Shown: piece by piece, positions 21,571 through 32,635 of the stretch
How the letters are laid out: each line of letters opens with the position of its first letter
How positions within the stretch are numbered: position 1 is the stretch's first letter
Source: Oscheius tipulae
Lineage: Eukaryota > Nematoda > Chromadorea > Rhabditida > Rhabditidae
Assembly (NCBI GenBank): GCA_037178975.1
Contig: JASJZH010000003.1
Span: forward strand, 5,332,001 to 5,396,000
Length of the DNA: 64,000 nucleotides
Reading direction: 5' to 3'
The notes under the pieces: model-generated
The model's input: the letters and a program-made list of their open reading frames with translations, nothing else
Database searches by the model: none
Told to the model about the DNA's origin: nothing
Program-made: the position numbers and the translations under genes

Positions 21571-22050
21571 TCCTTCTTCTATTTTAGCCTTTTAGAAGGA
21601 TTTACACGCAATGACGTAGTAATTAATGCGCAACTGCGAAAATACGGGAGCAAAAGTTGTAAAACGATCTATGTAACTGAGTCTCAGTCTTAGAGATCTT
21701 TGAACTCGCTGGGCAGTGCATGTATATGATTCTGATACGATAATTTCTTGCACGAACTGGTTAGACTATGAACGGTAGCGCTGTGTACTTTTTGAAAAAT
21801 CTGTTGGATAAGAATAGTGATTTTGCATAGTTATAGGTGGATGTTGTATTGATGCTGATGTCCAAATACCAAAGTGACAAACTGACTGCCGTTCAAACAA
21901 CCTTTGAACCGACTTTGCCAGAGGATATCCAATATATTCGAACCTGACATCAAAGTACGTCTCGGGACTCCGCGTGACCTTCTGGTTCCTCCTCTTGCTG
22001 GACACACAGCTGCCCGTCTGTGTACTTTTCATTGTTCTGAGTGTCCAGTC

Positions 22051-23438
22051 ATGTTGAACGTGCTTCCATATCATCTCCTCAAGTCAATCTTCCAACTACT
22101 TGATCCAGCCGATCTCTCCCATATGATGTCGGTCGATTCGAAAGATTGCGGTTTCATCAACAAGTACAGAGACTTGTTCAGGAAGAAGAATGTCCTTTTG
22201 AGACTTAAAGGAGCCTCTGACCATATTTTCTTGGAAGTTTTTGCAGCCGAGTTTTCAAGGAAGGCTCCGAGGTTAGTTTTACTTTGTTTGACCCTGCTGC
22301 CTCCGATTGTAACGTATAGGGTTACTGGGAAGCTAAAACTAGTCAAGGGCAGGTGATAGACCAGGCTAGTAATCATATCGCAATCCTTAATCTTGTAGAA
22401 GAAGTGAACTCTGCCCGATTTCACGAGACCTCTTGACCGACAAGACAGCTGTTACGAGTCTCTTATCTTCCTCGTCTACAGTTCAGTTTTTCAGACGGGT
22501 GAAACTCTTTGCTCACGATATCGAAAAGTTGTCCTACTTGCCAGGAATGTCCATCCGATCCGTGGTCGTCGAGGGAACTTCCGATTCGACCAATCGTCTT
22601 TTGATCACTGCTCTCGAGAGACTCGAAGTTCATCCAGAGTGTTCGGTGACTTTCAAAAACGTTGACTTCTCGGGAACTGATGTGGAGGCAGTCAGAGGGT
22701 TTCTCGACTCACTCACAGAGATTCCTCTTCTCCGGGTCAGTACATTTACGTTCTTTACACAATCAGTTTTCAGATCAAAGAGTGTACCTTCCCTAGCAGC
22801 GACTTTGCCTCTAGTCTTCTCGATGGATCCAAAGTAATGTCAAAGACTTATGCGTTCGAAGATGACTACAGCACCATACTCGGGTACTGTACTTCGACTT
22901 ACCATTCAATGTCGCTTTCAGATCGATACAGTCCTCGACCCATCTGGGTGACCAACTGCTTTCGGACTTCTTGACAAGCAAAGGCGAGAAGATGTCTCTC
23001 TCGTTGACAGAGCATGTTTCGTGGACGGGGGTCACACGCTTCATCGAGGTCTGGACTAGTTTACACTTTTTCGTACTTGTGTTATGCTGGGAAAAGATCT
23101 AGACCGAGTCACAAGATATGGATGTTTGGGAAACATTTTTGCTTTGGCTGACCTCGGTCAAAGTAGATTGATAGAACTCAGTTAATCGGGGGTCGAAAGG
23201 TGTCTTTCAGAACTGGCGCAAGTTCCCGCGAGAGTTCACTTCGGTCTCATTCATTCGTACGGCTGCCTTCAACGACGAGGCAAGAGGAGCAAATGCTGAT
23301 TTCAACCGGGTGCTCACTTCCCCTCAATGTCCTGGAATTCTTCTTCGAATCCATATGGATAATGTAAGAGTCAAACGCAGTCAGTGTGACGTACGTGTTC
23401 AGAGAGTACACGCCTGGATCTCCACCGAACAGTCCTAA
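22051..23438 (+). CDS. F-box protein
   Basis: The N-terminus MLNVLPYHLLKSIFQLLDPA is an F-box (LP..LL..IF..LDP.DL), the module that binds Skp1 in SCF ubiquitin ligases. The rest, about 350 residues over several exons, is a divergent leucine-containing region with segments such as FFRRVKLFAHDIEKLSYLPG and RLEVHPECSVTFKNVDFSGT, reminiscent of the substrate-binding regions of nematode F-box proteins, but I cannot name a subfamily. It ends RVHAWISTEQS. The start is placed at the ATG two bases after the acceptor gtgtccag. AATAAA follows at 23481-23486, and the PVF gene begins 120 bases after this stop. Cullin-1 in the same window (46466) belongs to the same ligase class; linkage is probably chance. 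Confidence 0.65.
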
Positions 23439-23480
23439 ACTTAGGCTTACCCCAGCCTTGTGCATTCATGTATTTTTTGG

Positions 23481-23486
23481 AATAAA
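23481..23486 (+). terminator. AATAAA poly(A) signal between the F-box and PVF genes
   Basis: AATAAA 43 bases after the F-box stop and 72 bases before the PVF start, a spacing like that in nematode operons. Confidence 0.5.
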
Positions 23487-23557
23487 GATGACTCAACAGC
23501 CTTGATTGATTGTCGGACAGACATGTGACACCCGAAGCAGAACTAAACACAAAGCAG

Positions 23558-25296
23558 ATGGCCACTTCCATAGCCATGAGCCCACTGCTCTTCCTTCTTT
23601 TTGCATTTTTCTCTCCCATTTCGTCTCATCGTCGACACGATGGGATCCCAAGACATATCCATGAGAAGCTGAAGAAAGCCCACAGCTTTTTCGATGTAGT
23701 CGACAAACTTCACGTCATCTACCACCCCGAAAAGACGAACAGTCACATAGAGAAAACTTTCCCCACTAGTGCACGTAAGTGTTTCGAGTTTTACCAAGAC
23801 CTCAATGCTCATTTCCAGCCAGGTCAGAGATGAGAATCATGTCTGGAAGTTTCATCCCGTCCAAAGGACGAAAGGTAGTCACATCACACTCTGCCAGAAT
23901 GTCGCAAGACTTTCCTACTCAAAACCTGGCTCTTCATGACGATGTCGACTGTAACTTATTCTGAGACCAAACTCAATCAAACTTTAGCTCATACTGCTGA
24001 CCATCTGAGTCTTTTCAGTTCAATCAGACAGGGAAACGATACTTGTCAGCTCCAGTCTGTCTGTGTCCCCGTGCCCGTCGACACGGAAGATCCACAGATT
24101 GTCATCTTCCCGAAATGCTATGAGGTAGAACATTTCAGAATGTGAGGAAAAGAAATTCTTTAGGTGATGCAGTGTGTGGGTTCTTGCTGTGAATCCTTCG
24201 AAAAATGTCACCCGCACAGTATTAGGCAAGTTCAGAAGCCGGTAACTCTTTCTTCTGTATGTCTGAGCCATTCTTTTTTAGATAATCGAGTTGATCTATG
24301 TCGGCAATGACCGTTTCATGCTGAACAAGACAATGAATATTACCATGGAAGAGCACCTTTCTTGTTCCTGCCTCGACTGTGGCCCCGATGTGAGTTCTCG
24401 CTTTTATTACCATGTAGTTAATACTTTAGCATCCCCAATGCGCGGATGGATTTGTCCTCGGAGCCAGCTGTGAATGCGAATGTGTCAATAGAGCTGACAG
24501 GAACAACTGCAGGGGTACGGTTTCAGAAAGTTTGGAGACTGGTCTAAGTGTGACCGAGGAGACCTTTGTAACAACTATAGCAACCACGAGTGAAGGGAGA
24601 GTTCTTGAAGGAGGTGTCATGAGACACAAACACAGACATCGTCACGGACACAGAGGACGTGGTCATACTCACATTAACGATTGAACTATGCTAAAAACGA
24701 GTGTGTATACTGTATAAACGTGCCTTGCGAGTTGCTTTAATGAATGCTTGATTGTTACGTTCGGTGATAACTTCTTCACTGTGCCAGAATGAAATTGTGG
24801 TCCCATTATTCCAAATAAGTGCCAGAATGAAATTGTCAGAAAACCATGGTCTAAGATAGTGCAGTAGTTGAACAATCACGTTCTTGTATAGGAGAGCCCT
24901 GTCCGTCCAGTCTCTCCAGAAAAGCGTGATTCGTCGAGTCAACAGTTGAAAACCCGAGCAAATAATGACTGACACACGTGAAGCTTGTACTAAAAACAGC
25001 TCTTTTCCCTTCCTTTTCTCAATATCAATTACAGGACGTCGTCGATGGGACGAACAGAAATGCACATGCACTTGTGAGAACGTTAGCTGTGGTCCTGGAG
25101 AGCTATTGGATCATCATCAGTGCGAGTGCATCTCCTCAGAGGTTTGACTTTTGTTCAACTTAGGAAGAGACAACAATTTAAGGTTCATGTGAGTTCAGCA
25201 ACGGCTCCTTCAACAACGGAACAGCCTCGAGGTAGAGAGGTCGACATTGCCGCATTGCCAAGGCTCAAAGCAAATGTACTCTCAAAGAAACCGTAA
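23558..25296 (+). CDS. pvf-1: PDGF/VEGF-type secreted growth factor (PVF)
   Basis: Starts MATSIAMSPLLFLLFAFFSP, a signal peptide, directly after the acceptor-like AAAGCAG. The cystine-knot domain follows: CQLQSVCVPVPVDT, IFPKCYEV|MQCVGSCCESFEKCHP, and LSCSCLDC. The CVGSCC core is the PDGF/VEGF signature. Downstream are CXCXC-type repeats as in VEGF-C and Drosophila/nematode PVFs (CADGFVLGASCECEC, then CTCTCENVSC and HHQCEC). The second set is on an exon at 25035, after a 522-base intron (24513-25034). Failure to splice that intron gives a different end at 24684 with a His/Arg-rich tail (HKHRHRHGHRGRGHTH). The factor would signal through a PVR/VEGFR-type receptor, for which SHP2-type phosphatases are known effectors. 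Confidence 0.85.
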
Positions 25297-25408
25297 TTTG
25301 GGTTCTTACCGTAAATAAAGTTCGTAATTTACTTCTCCCGGATCGGATCTCTCGTCTCAGCCAGTTCTCTCCCTCCCATAATTTCGAATTAACAAGAAAA
25401 CCTGCTGA

Positions 25409-25572
25409 CCGTCAGTTGTCGACGGATCTCTCGGTCAGCTGTGGGAACAAATGGTCCTGGCCCGATAGCCAATTCGGCAGCGAGGCGGTTACGCGTTGCG
25501 GCCTGTCCCGATGACGAATCCAGTCGGCTGGTCGAAGGCGGGTCGGACCTCTGCTGACCAGTGACCCCCTAC
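25409..25572. other. GC-rich block of unknown function
   Basis: About 160 bases much richer in G+C than the flanks. It contains TGCTGACC at both ends (near 25408 and 25552) and several possible short stems. It is not a tRNA by eye (no TTCRA arm with matching acceptor) and no other RNA family is recognised. Confidence 0.3.
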
Positions 25573-25908
25573 AACTACTTCTCATCAACATCTCAGGGTT
25601 TTTTTGTGGAAACTGCTCAGAGAGTTTTGTTGTTAAGGGTTATATTTCACTTTCAACTTTTCCATTTCAACTGCACCAGTTTTTTTTAAGTTTTATTGTA
25701 ATATCTGGGTTTTTTTTCTTTTTGAAAGAATGCAGGGGAAGTGACCAATCTTCTGAAGATCCAGACACGTTCAAAAAGTGAAGTACATTTGTTAGCATCA
25801 TCCTCCATCCCAGTTTTTGGGCTGTTCAAAATCGATAAGATGTTTCTTTCAGTTGCTCAAAAAACCTCTACTCCCTATTCAGTAGCCCCAGAAAGTATCG
25901 ATTTTCAT

Positions 25909-26110
25909 TCTACACCGACGGCTTCGCGGTCCTTTAGTTTTGGCTTAGCATTGACAATAGGCGGCTGCGCCGCTTCTTCAATAGGCTAAGTCCCCAAGTT
26001 TCCTCAAAAGCTGACTTGTCAATTTAATTCTTGACATGCAACGACTTGCCAGCTTTTTTCTCGTGGTGACGCACGGACCGACACCATTGCACTTTAGTAG
26101 TAGAGAGATC
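25909..26110 (+). repeat. dispersed repeat copy 2 (longest)
   Basis: Begins TCTACACCGACGGCTTCGCG and contains GGCGGCTGCGCCGC, which can fold as a hairpin. It ends with a 29-base block (26081-26109) that is identical to 31957-31985 inside the clathrin gene. The 5' half matches the minus strand of 9490-9690. It has no coding capacity and may be a MITE or SINE. Confidence 0.65.
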
Positions 26111-26395
26111 GGAATACTTCATTTAGTATCTTGTTTGCCAAAATCCACTTTTCTTCGAACAATGACTCATTTAGTGTATATTGCCAAACACGACTACAAA
26201 GAAAACGTTTAGCTTTTTTGAATTTGTTGTCACTAATATTGTCCCTCGACAATAAAGGTTTTTTTTTTCGAAGCCGTCAGTTCCTCGGAGCTTTTCCGTT
26301 ACAGTCTCTCTTGACTCTTTGCCTTGACTCATCTCAATCGCATCTTTCAGGGTCCACTATTTATTTTCCGACGTTGTAAATAGCTTCTATCCAAA

Positions 26396-29300
26396 ATGGC
26401 CTTGCCCATCAAGTTCCATGAACATCTACAGGTAACCCTTTTCCGGTAGTTTTCACCTGGATTTAGCTGGTAAATGCGGGCATTCGCCCGGCGAACATCT
26501 GCTTCGCCAATGTGACCATGGAGTCGGATAAGCACATCGTTGTCAGGGAGATGGTAAGAAAACTGATCAGACCCGAATAATGAACCGTTTGCAGATAAAC
26601 GATTCGCAGCAAGTGGTCATCATCGACATGAACGACTCGTCCAATCCGGCCAGAAGACCGATCTCGGCCGATTCGGTCATCATGCATCCGACTGCTAAGA
26701 TCCTCGCTCTCAAATGTAAGAACTTCTTCTTCCAACTGTACGCATTCTCTTTTCAGCCAGCAAGACTCTGCAGATCTTCGACATTGAGAAGAAGGCCAAG
26801 GTGAAGGCTTATCAGAACGCGGAGGACGTCGTCTTCTGGAGATGGATAAACGAGAAGACCATCGCTCTCGTCAGTGACACTGCCGTCTACCATTGGTCGA
26901 TGGACGGAGAGGCTCCTCCTCAGAAGATGTTCGAGAGACATCAGTCCTTGGCTGGAGCACAGATCATCAACTATAGAGCTGATTTCGAGTGCAAATGGCT
27001 AGTTCTCGTGGGCATCTCCGCAAAGGTTAGTGCTCGTTTTCTTTGAGTTTGATAGGAAAGTAGTGGGGGTAGATTGTTGGTTACAGAGCTCGACGCTTGT
27101 CTCAAATAATCTCAAATAATTTTCTTGGTCTGAATAACATAATCTTCCCCGGACCAATCAAAGTGATTCAGGACAACCGTGTCGTGGGAAGTATGCAGCT
27201 GTACAGTACCGAGAGAAAGGTCTCCCAACCTATCGAAGGACACGCTGCTTGCTTCGTTCGATTCAAGATCGACGGCAGCCCGAACCCTTCGAATCTGTTC
27301 TGCTTCTCTGTCAAGAATGATAACGGTGGAAAGGTGAGTATCTGCTTCTTGTCTTGAAAACAATGGGAATCTTTCAGCTCCACATCATCGAGGTTGGCAC
27401 ACCGGCAACTGGTAACCAGCCGTTCACGAAGAAGGCCGTCGATGTTCCTTACACTGCTGACACTGCCAGTGACTTCCCAGTCTCGATGCAGGTAAATCTT
27501 GTTTACACCACTTTGAACGCAATCCGATACAATTTGTAAACACTCCTCTTCTAGGCCTCGTCACAACACGGAATTGTTTATCTGGTCACGAAGCACGGCT
27601 TTGTCCATCTCTATGACCTCGAGTCAGGAACAAGGATCTATTCGAACAGAATCTCAACCGAGACAGTCTTCGTTACGACCGAGTACACTGCCACTGGAGG
27701 AATCATGGGAATCAACCGAAAGGGCCAAGTTCTCTCCGTTTCCATCGACGAGAACAACATGGTTCCCTTCGTGACGCAGCAACTCCAAAATCCTGATCTC
27801 GCTCTGCGTCTGGCTTCTCGCTGTGATCTACCCGGTGCTGAGGAGCTCTTCGTTCGAAAGTTCAATCTTCTCTTCGGGAACGGACAGTTTAATGAGGCTG
27901 CCAAGGTTGCTGCCACCGCTCCCAAGGGCATTTTGAGGACATCGTCGACGATTCAAAAGTTCCAACAGTGTCCCAATCCGACCGCTGGCGGTGCCTCTCC
28001 TCTTCTTATCTACTTCGGTATGCTCCTCGATCAGGTAGTTCTGGAGCTTTACTTGGATAAGTGAGTGGTTTCAGGGCAAACTAAACAAGTACGAGACTCT
28101 GGAGCTGTGTCGTCCGGTTCTCTCTCAGGGAAGAAAGGAGCTCTTGAACAAGTGGCTCAATGAGGACAAGCTGGAGTGCTGTGAAGAATTGGGAGACTTG
28201 GTCCGTCCCCATGATACGAATGTGGCTCTTTCGATCTACCTGCGTGGAGGCGTCCCTCACAAGGTAGCTATCCCTCTCTTGCTCTGTTAAAACAGCAAAT
28301 TAGGTCGTCCAATGCTTCGCGGAAACGGGTCAGTTCGACAAGATCATCCTCTATGCCAAGAGAGTTGGATTCGAGCCGGACTACCTCTTCCAACTGCGCC
28401 AGATCCTCCGTTCTGGAAACCAGGAAATGGGTGCCAAGTTCGCTCAGATGCTCGTCTCGGAGAGTGCTGGTGGAGAGCCTCTGGCTGATCTGAACCAGAT
28501 CATCGATTGCTTCATGGAAGTACAAGCTGTTCAGCCTTGTACCCAGTTCCTGTTGGAAGTTCTGAAAGGCGACAAGCCGGAGGAGGGACATCTGCAGACT
28601 AGGCTCTTGGAGATGAATCTTTTGGCCCATCCTCAAGTAATATTCCTTTAGACGCGTTCAAAAAAGTATTTAAGGTTGCCGATGCTATCCTCGGAAACAA
28701 AATGTTCAGTAACTACGACCGGTCCTCCATCGGACAACTTTGCGAGAAGGCCGGACTCCTTCAGAGAGCTCTTGAGCATTTCACCGATCTCTACGACATC
28801 AAGAGAACTGTTGTTCACACGACTCACTTCAAACCCGACTTCCTGATAGCCTACTTCGGAACACTGTCGGTCGACGACTCCATGGAATGTCTCAAGGCCA
28901 TGCTGGCTCAGAACATCCGTCAAAATCTTCAGGTATAGATATATGTACTTCCGTGGAGACATAATGTTCAGATTGTCGTCCAAATTGCTTCGAAGTACCA
29001 CGAACAACTAGGAACCGATAACTTAATTGAACTCTTCGAGACGAACAGGAGCTACGAAGGACTCTTCTACTTCCTCGGCTCGATTGTCAACTTCTCGCAG
29101 GAGCCAGAAGTTCACTTCAAGTACATCCAGGCTGCCACGAGAACTGGTCAGATCAAGGAGGTCGAGAGAATTTGTCGCGAGTCCAACTGCTACGATCCGG
29201 AACGTGTCAAGAATTTCCTCAAGGAGGCGAAACTCCAAGACCAACTTCCTCTGATCATTGTCTGCGATCGTCATGACATGGTCCACGATCTGGTTCTCTA

Positions 29301-32272
29301 TCTGTACAGAAACCAGCTCCAGAAGTACATTGAGGTCTTTGTCCAGAAAGTCAACGCTGCCCGTCTTCCCATCGTTGTTGGAGCTCTGCTCGACGTCGAC
29401 TGCAGCGAGGATGCCATCAAGCAACTGATCATCAACACTCGTGGAAAGTTTGACATCGACGAGTTGGTCACCGAGGTCGAGAAGAGGAACCGTCTGAAGC
29501 TGCTGAATCACTGGCTCGAGGCTCGTGTCCAGGAAGGAGCCAACGATGCTGCCACTCACAACGCTATGGCCAAGATATACATCGACTCGAACAACAGCCC
29601 CGATCGTTTCCTCCGTGAGAATCCCTACTACGACAGTCGCGTTGTCGGAAAGTACTGTGAGAAGCGTGATCCTCATTTCGCCTTCTTGGCCTACGAGCGT
29701 GGAGAATGCGACGAGGAACTGATCAATGTCTGTAACGAGAACTCACTCTTCAAGAACCTCGCTCGTTATCTGGTCCGCAGAAGAAACTTCGAGCTGTGGG
29801 CTCAAGTTCTGAATGAGGAAAATCCTCACCGTCGTCAACTGATCGATCAGGTCGTCCAGACTGCGCTTTCTGAGACCCAGGATCCTGAGGACATCTCGAC
29901 TACCGTCAAGGCTTTTATGGCTGCCGATCTTCCTAATGAGCTGATCGAACTGCTCGAGAAGATTGTCTTGGACAACTCGGCCTTCTCGGAGCACAGAAAC
30001 CTCCAGAATCTGCTCATCTTGACCGCTATGAGAGTGAGTTACTGAACTGGGTTCTAATCTTAATTCCCACTTTCAGGCTGATCGCACTCGTGTAATGGAA
30101 TACATCCAGAAGCTGGACAACTACGATGCTCCCGATATCGCCAACATTGCCATCTCAAGTGAACTCTACGAGGAAGCCTTCGCCATCTTTAAGAAGTTCG
30201 AGGTCAACAGCAGTGCCATCAACGTTCTTATCGATAACGTCTCTAACCTTGATCGTGCCTACGAGTTTGCCGAGAAGTGCAATCAGTCCGATGTCTGGGC
30301 CAGTCTGGCCAAGGCTCAGTTGAAGAAGGATCTGGTCAAGGAGGCCATCGACTCGTTTATCAAGGCCGATGATCCTGGAGCATACATGGAGGTCGTGAAC
30401 AAGTGTACCCAGACCAACCATTGGGAAGATCTTGTTCGTTATCTTCAGATGGCCAGGAAGAAGTCGAGAGAGTCTTACATTGAGACTGAACTCGTATTTG
30501 CTCTTGCTAAGACCGGACGTACGACTGAACTCGAAGATTTCATCAACGGACCAAACCATGCTCAAATCAGCCAGATCGGTGACCGTTGTTTCGAAAATGG
30601 CATGTACGATGCGGCTAAGATCCTGTTTAACAACGTGTCCAACTTCGCCAAGCTGTCTGTAACTCTTGTAAAGCTCGGAGAGTATCAGGGAGCCGTCGAT
30701 GCTGCTCGCAAGGCCAACAGCACCAAGACTTGGAAACAAGTCTGCTTCGCCTGTGTGGAGAACAAGGAGTTCCGTCTAGCCCAGATGTGTGGACTTCACA
30801 TTGTTGTACATGCTGATGAACTCGAGGAACTGATCAACTTCTACCAAGATCGTGGTCATTTTGAAGAGCTTATCGGTCTTCTGGAGGCTGCTCTTGGACT
30901 GGAACGAGCTCATATGGGAATGTTCACTGAGCTGGCCATCCTCTACTCCAAATTCAAACCGGAGAAGATGCGCGAACATCTCGAACTCTTCTGGAGCCGT
31001 GTCAACATTCCCAAGGTTCTTCGAGCTGCCGAACAGGCTCATCTCTGGTCCGAGTTGGTTTTCCTCTACGACAAATACGAGGAATACGATAATGCTGCTA
31101 CTACCATGATGCAACATCCGACCGAGTCTTGGAGAGAACAACACTTCAAGGAAGTCATTGCCAAGGTCGCCAACGTCGAACTTTACTACAAGGCCATGCA
31201 ATTCTATCTGGACTACAAGCCGACTCTCATCAACGATCTTCTTGCTGTCCTTTCGGGACGTCTCGACCACTCGAGGACTGTTCAGTTCTTCAGCAAACGT
31301 AAGTCTTGGTGAAGTCCATATGAATATGCTGATTTTCAGAGAAGCACATTCCTCTCGTCAAGCCCTACCTGAAGCAGGTCCAGAACCTGAACAACAAGGC
31401 CATCAACGAGTCTCTGAACCAGCTTCTCATCGACGAAGAAGATCACGTTGGACTCCGCGAATCCATCGATGCTCATCACAACTTTGATAACATCTCCTTG
31501 GCCCAGCAGCTCGAGAGTCATCCTCTCGTTGAGTTCCGTCGTATTTCGGCCTATCTGTTCAAGGGCAACAACCGGTGGAAGCAGTCCATTGAACTCTGCA
31601 AGAAGGACAAACTCTACAAGGTCTGTCAGTCTGCGTAAGAGACTCATTTTTAACTTTAGGACGCTATGGAATATGCTTCCGAATCGCGATCTGCTGAGCT
31701 TGCTGAGGAGTTGATCTCTTTCTTCCTGAACGAAAGGCTCTTTGACTGCTTCGCCGCCGCCCTCTACCACTGCTACGACCTCCTGCACCCCGACGTCATC
31801 ATGGAACTCGCCTGGAAGCACAAAATCACCGACTATGCCATGCCTTATATGGTCCAGGTACAAACATTTTGACTCTCGTGATCTAACCAACTGTCTACGA
31901 TGGCTTTGCCGTCCCTTAGTCGCCAGCTTTTCTTGCGGCGTCGCACGAATGGACGGACACCATTGCACTTTAGTAGTAGAGAGATGGAATCTTTTCCAGG
32001 TTATGAGAGATTACCACAACCGATTGGAAAGGTTGGAACGGGCAGAGGCCGAAAGGAAGGAAGAGTCTCAAGAAAACCGACAACAGAATGGCATGGCCAG
32101 TGAGTTTCCTTCTGGTTTCTCGTGCTAAAGCCTGTTTTTAGTCGAACCCCAACTGATGATCGGCTACCATAGTGGCGGAATGGCTCCGCCGATGCCTGGA
32201 GCTTACGGGGCTCCTCCTCCAGGCGTCTACGGTCAACAGCCCAGCTATCCAGGTGCTCCTTTCATGGGATAA
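26396..32272 (+). CDS. chc-1: clathrin heavy chain
   Basis: Structural subunit of the clathrin triskelion, coating endocytic and trans-Golgi vesicles. It starts [12 protein letters not shown] and continues through the seven-blade beta-propeller ([79 protein letters not shown]). The legs of helical repeats follow ([28 protein letters not shown]-type segments, [40 protein letters not shown]) to [20 protein letters not shown] in the trimerisation region. The C-tail is Pro/Gly-rich and ends [12 protein letters not shown]. Length is near the family's usual 1675-1680 residues and no breaks were seen. The last introns are short except one at about 31859-31999, which contains a repeat copy. The gene has long exons and strongly preferred codons, as expected for high expression. 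Confidence 0.98.
31893..31985 (+). repeat. dispersed repeat copy 3, in a clathrin intron
   Basis: A 93-base, internally deleted copy. Its start (TCTACGATGGCTTTGCCGTC) matches the starts of copies 1 and 2, and its last 29 bases are identical to 26081-26109. It makes up most of the intron between the exons ending AMPYMVQ and beginning VMRDYHN. Confidence 0.7.
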
Positions 32273-32635
32273 TTCGACGGACCAGTTTTGTACAGTGGCC
32301 TGAATATTGTGATTCTTTCGTTTTTGTAATAGAAGGTTAGTGATCGACATCAGTCAACCCAGCCAATATGTGTTCTCTCGCTCTTGTTATTTCTGTATCT
32401 AAGACATAAATATATTTATTCAAATTCATGCTTCCCAAATCAGGCACTCTGACATTGTGAAACAATGTTTTGAAGGACGCTATTCTCGGCGAGAATACGT
32501 TGGTTTCTCCTCCCTTCTTTTTCTGCAGGTGGTCACTCGACCCCGCCCCCTATGTTCTAGTTCTCGTTGCCATTGGCGATTCGACCAGTCCACTCTTTCT
32601 TCTCTCACTCGCTCCCTAGTTGTATCATCTCCATC
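32273..32635. other. gap between clathrin and the DCLK-like kinase
   Basis: About 360 bases holding the clathrin 3' UTR (ATAAATATATTTATTC near 32405) and the kinase 5' region, which is C/T-rich with repeated TCTC. No other feature seen. Confidence 0.4.

Larger units (their letters stand above)
25297..26395. other. gap between PVF and clathrin heavy chain
   Basis: Contains a GC-rich block (about 25409-25572) in otherwise AT-rich sequence and a copy of the dispersed repeat (25909-26110). The clathrin promoter and 5' UTR should lie near the 3' end. No coding sequence is supported. Confidence 0.5.

Noticed and set aside
25412-25450. 5.8S rRNA-like string (CGGATCTCTCGGTC)
   Set aside because: Only a short resemblance. 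The sequence does not continue as 5.8S rRNA, so it is taken as chance.
29023-29676. 217-codon minus-strand frame opposite clathrin
   Set aside because: A shadow frame created by the strongly biased codons of clathrin heavy chain on the plus strand.
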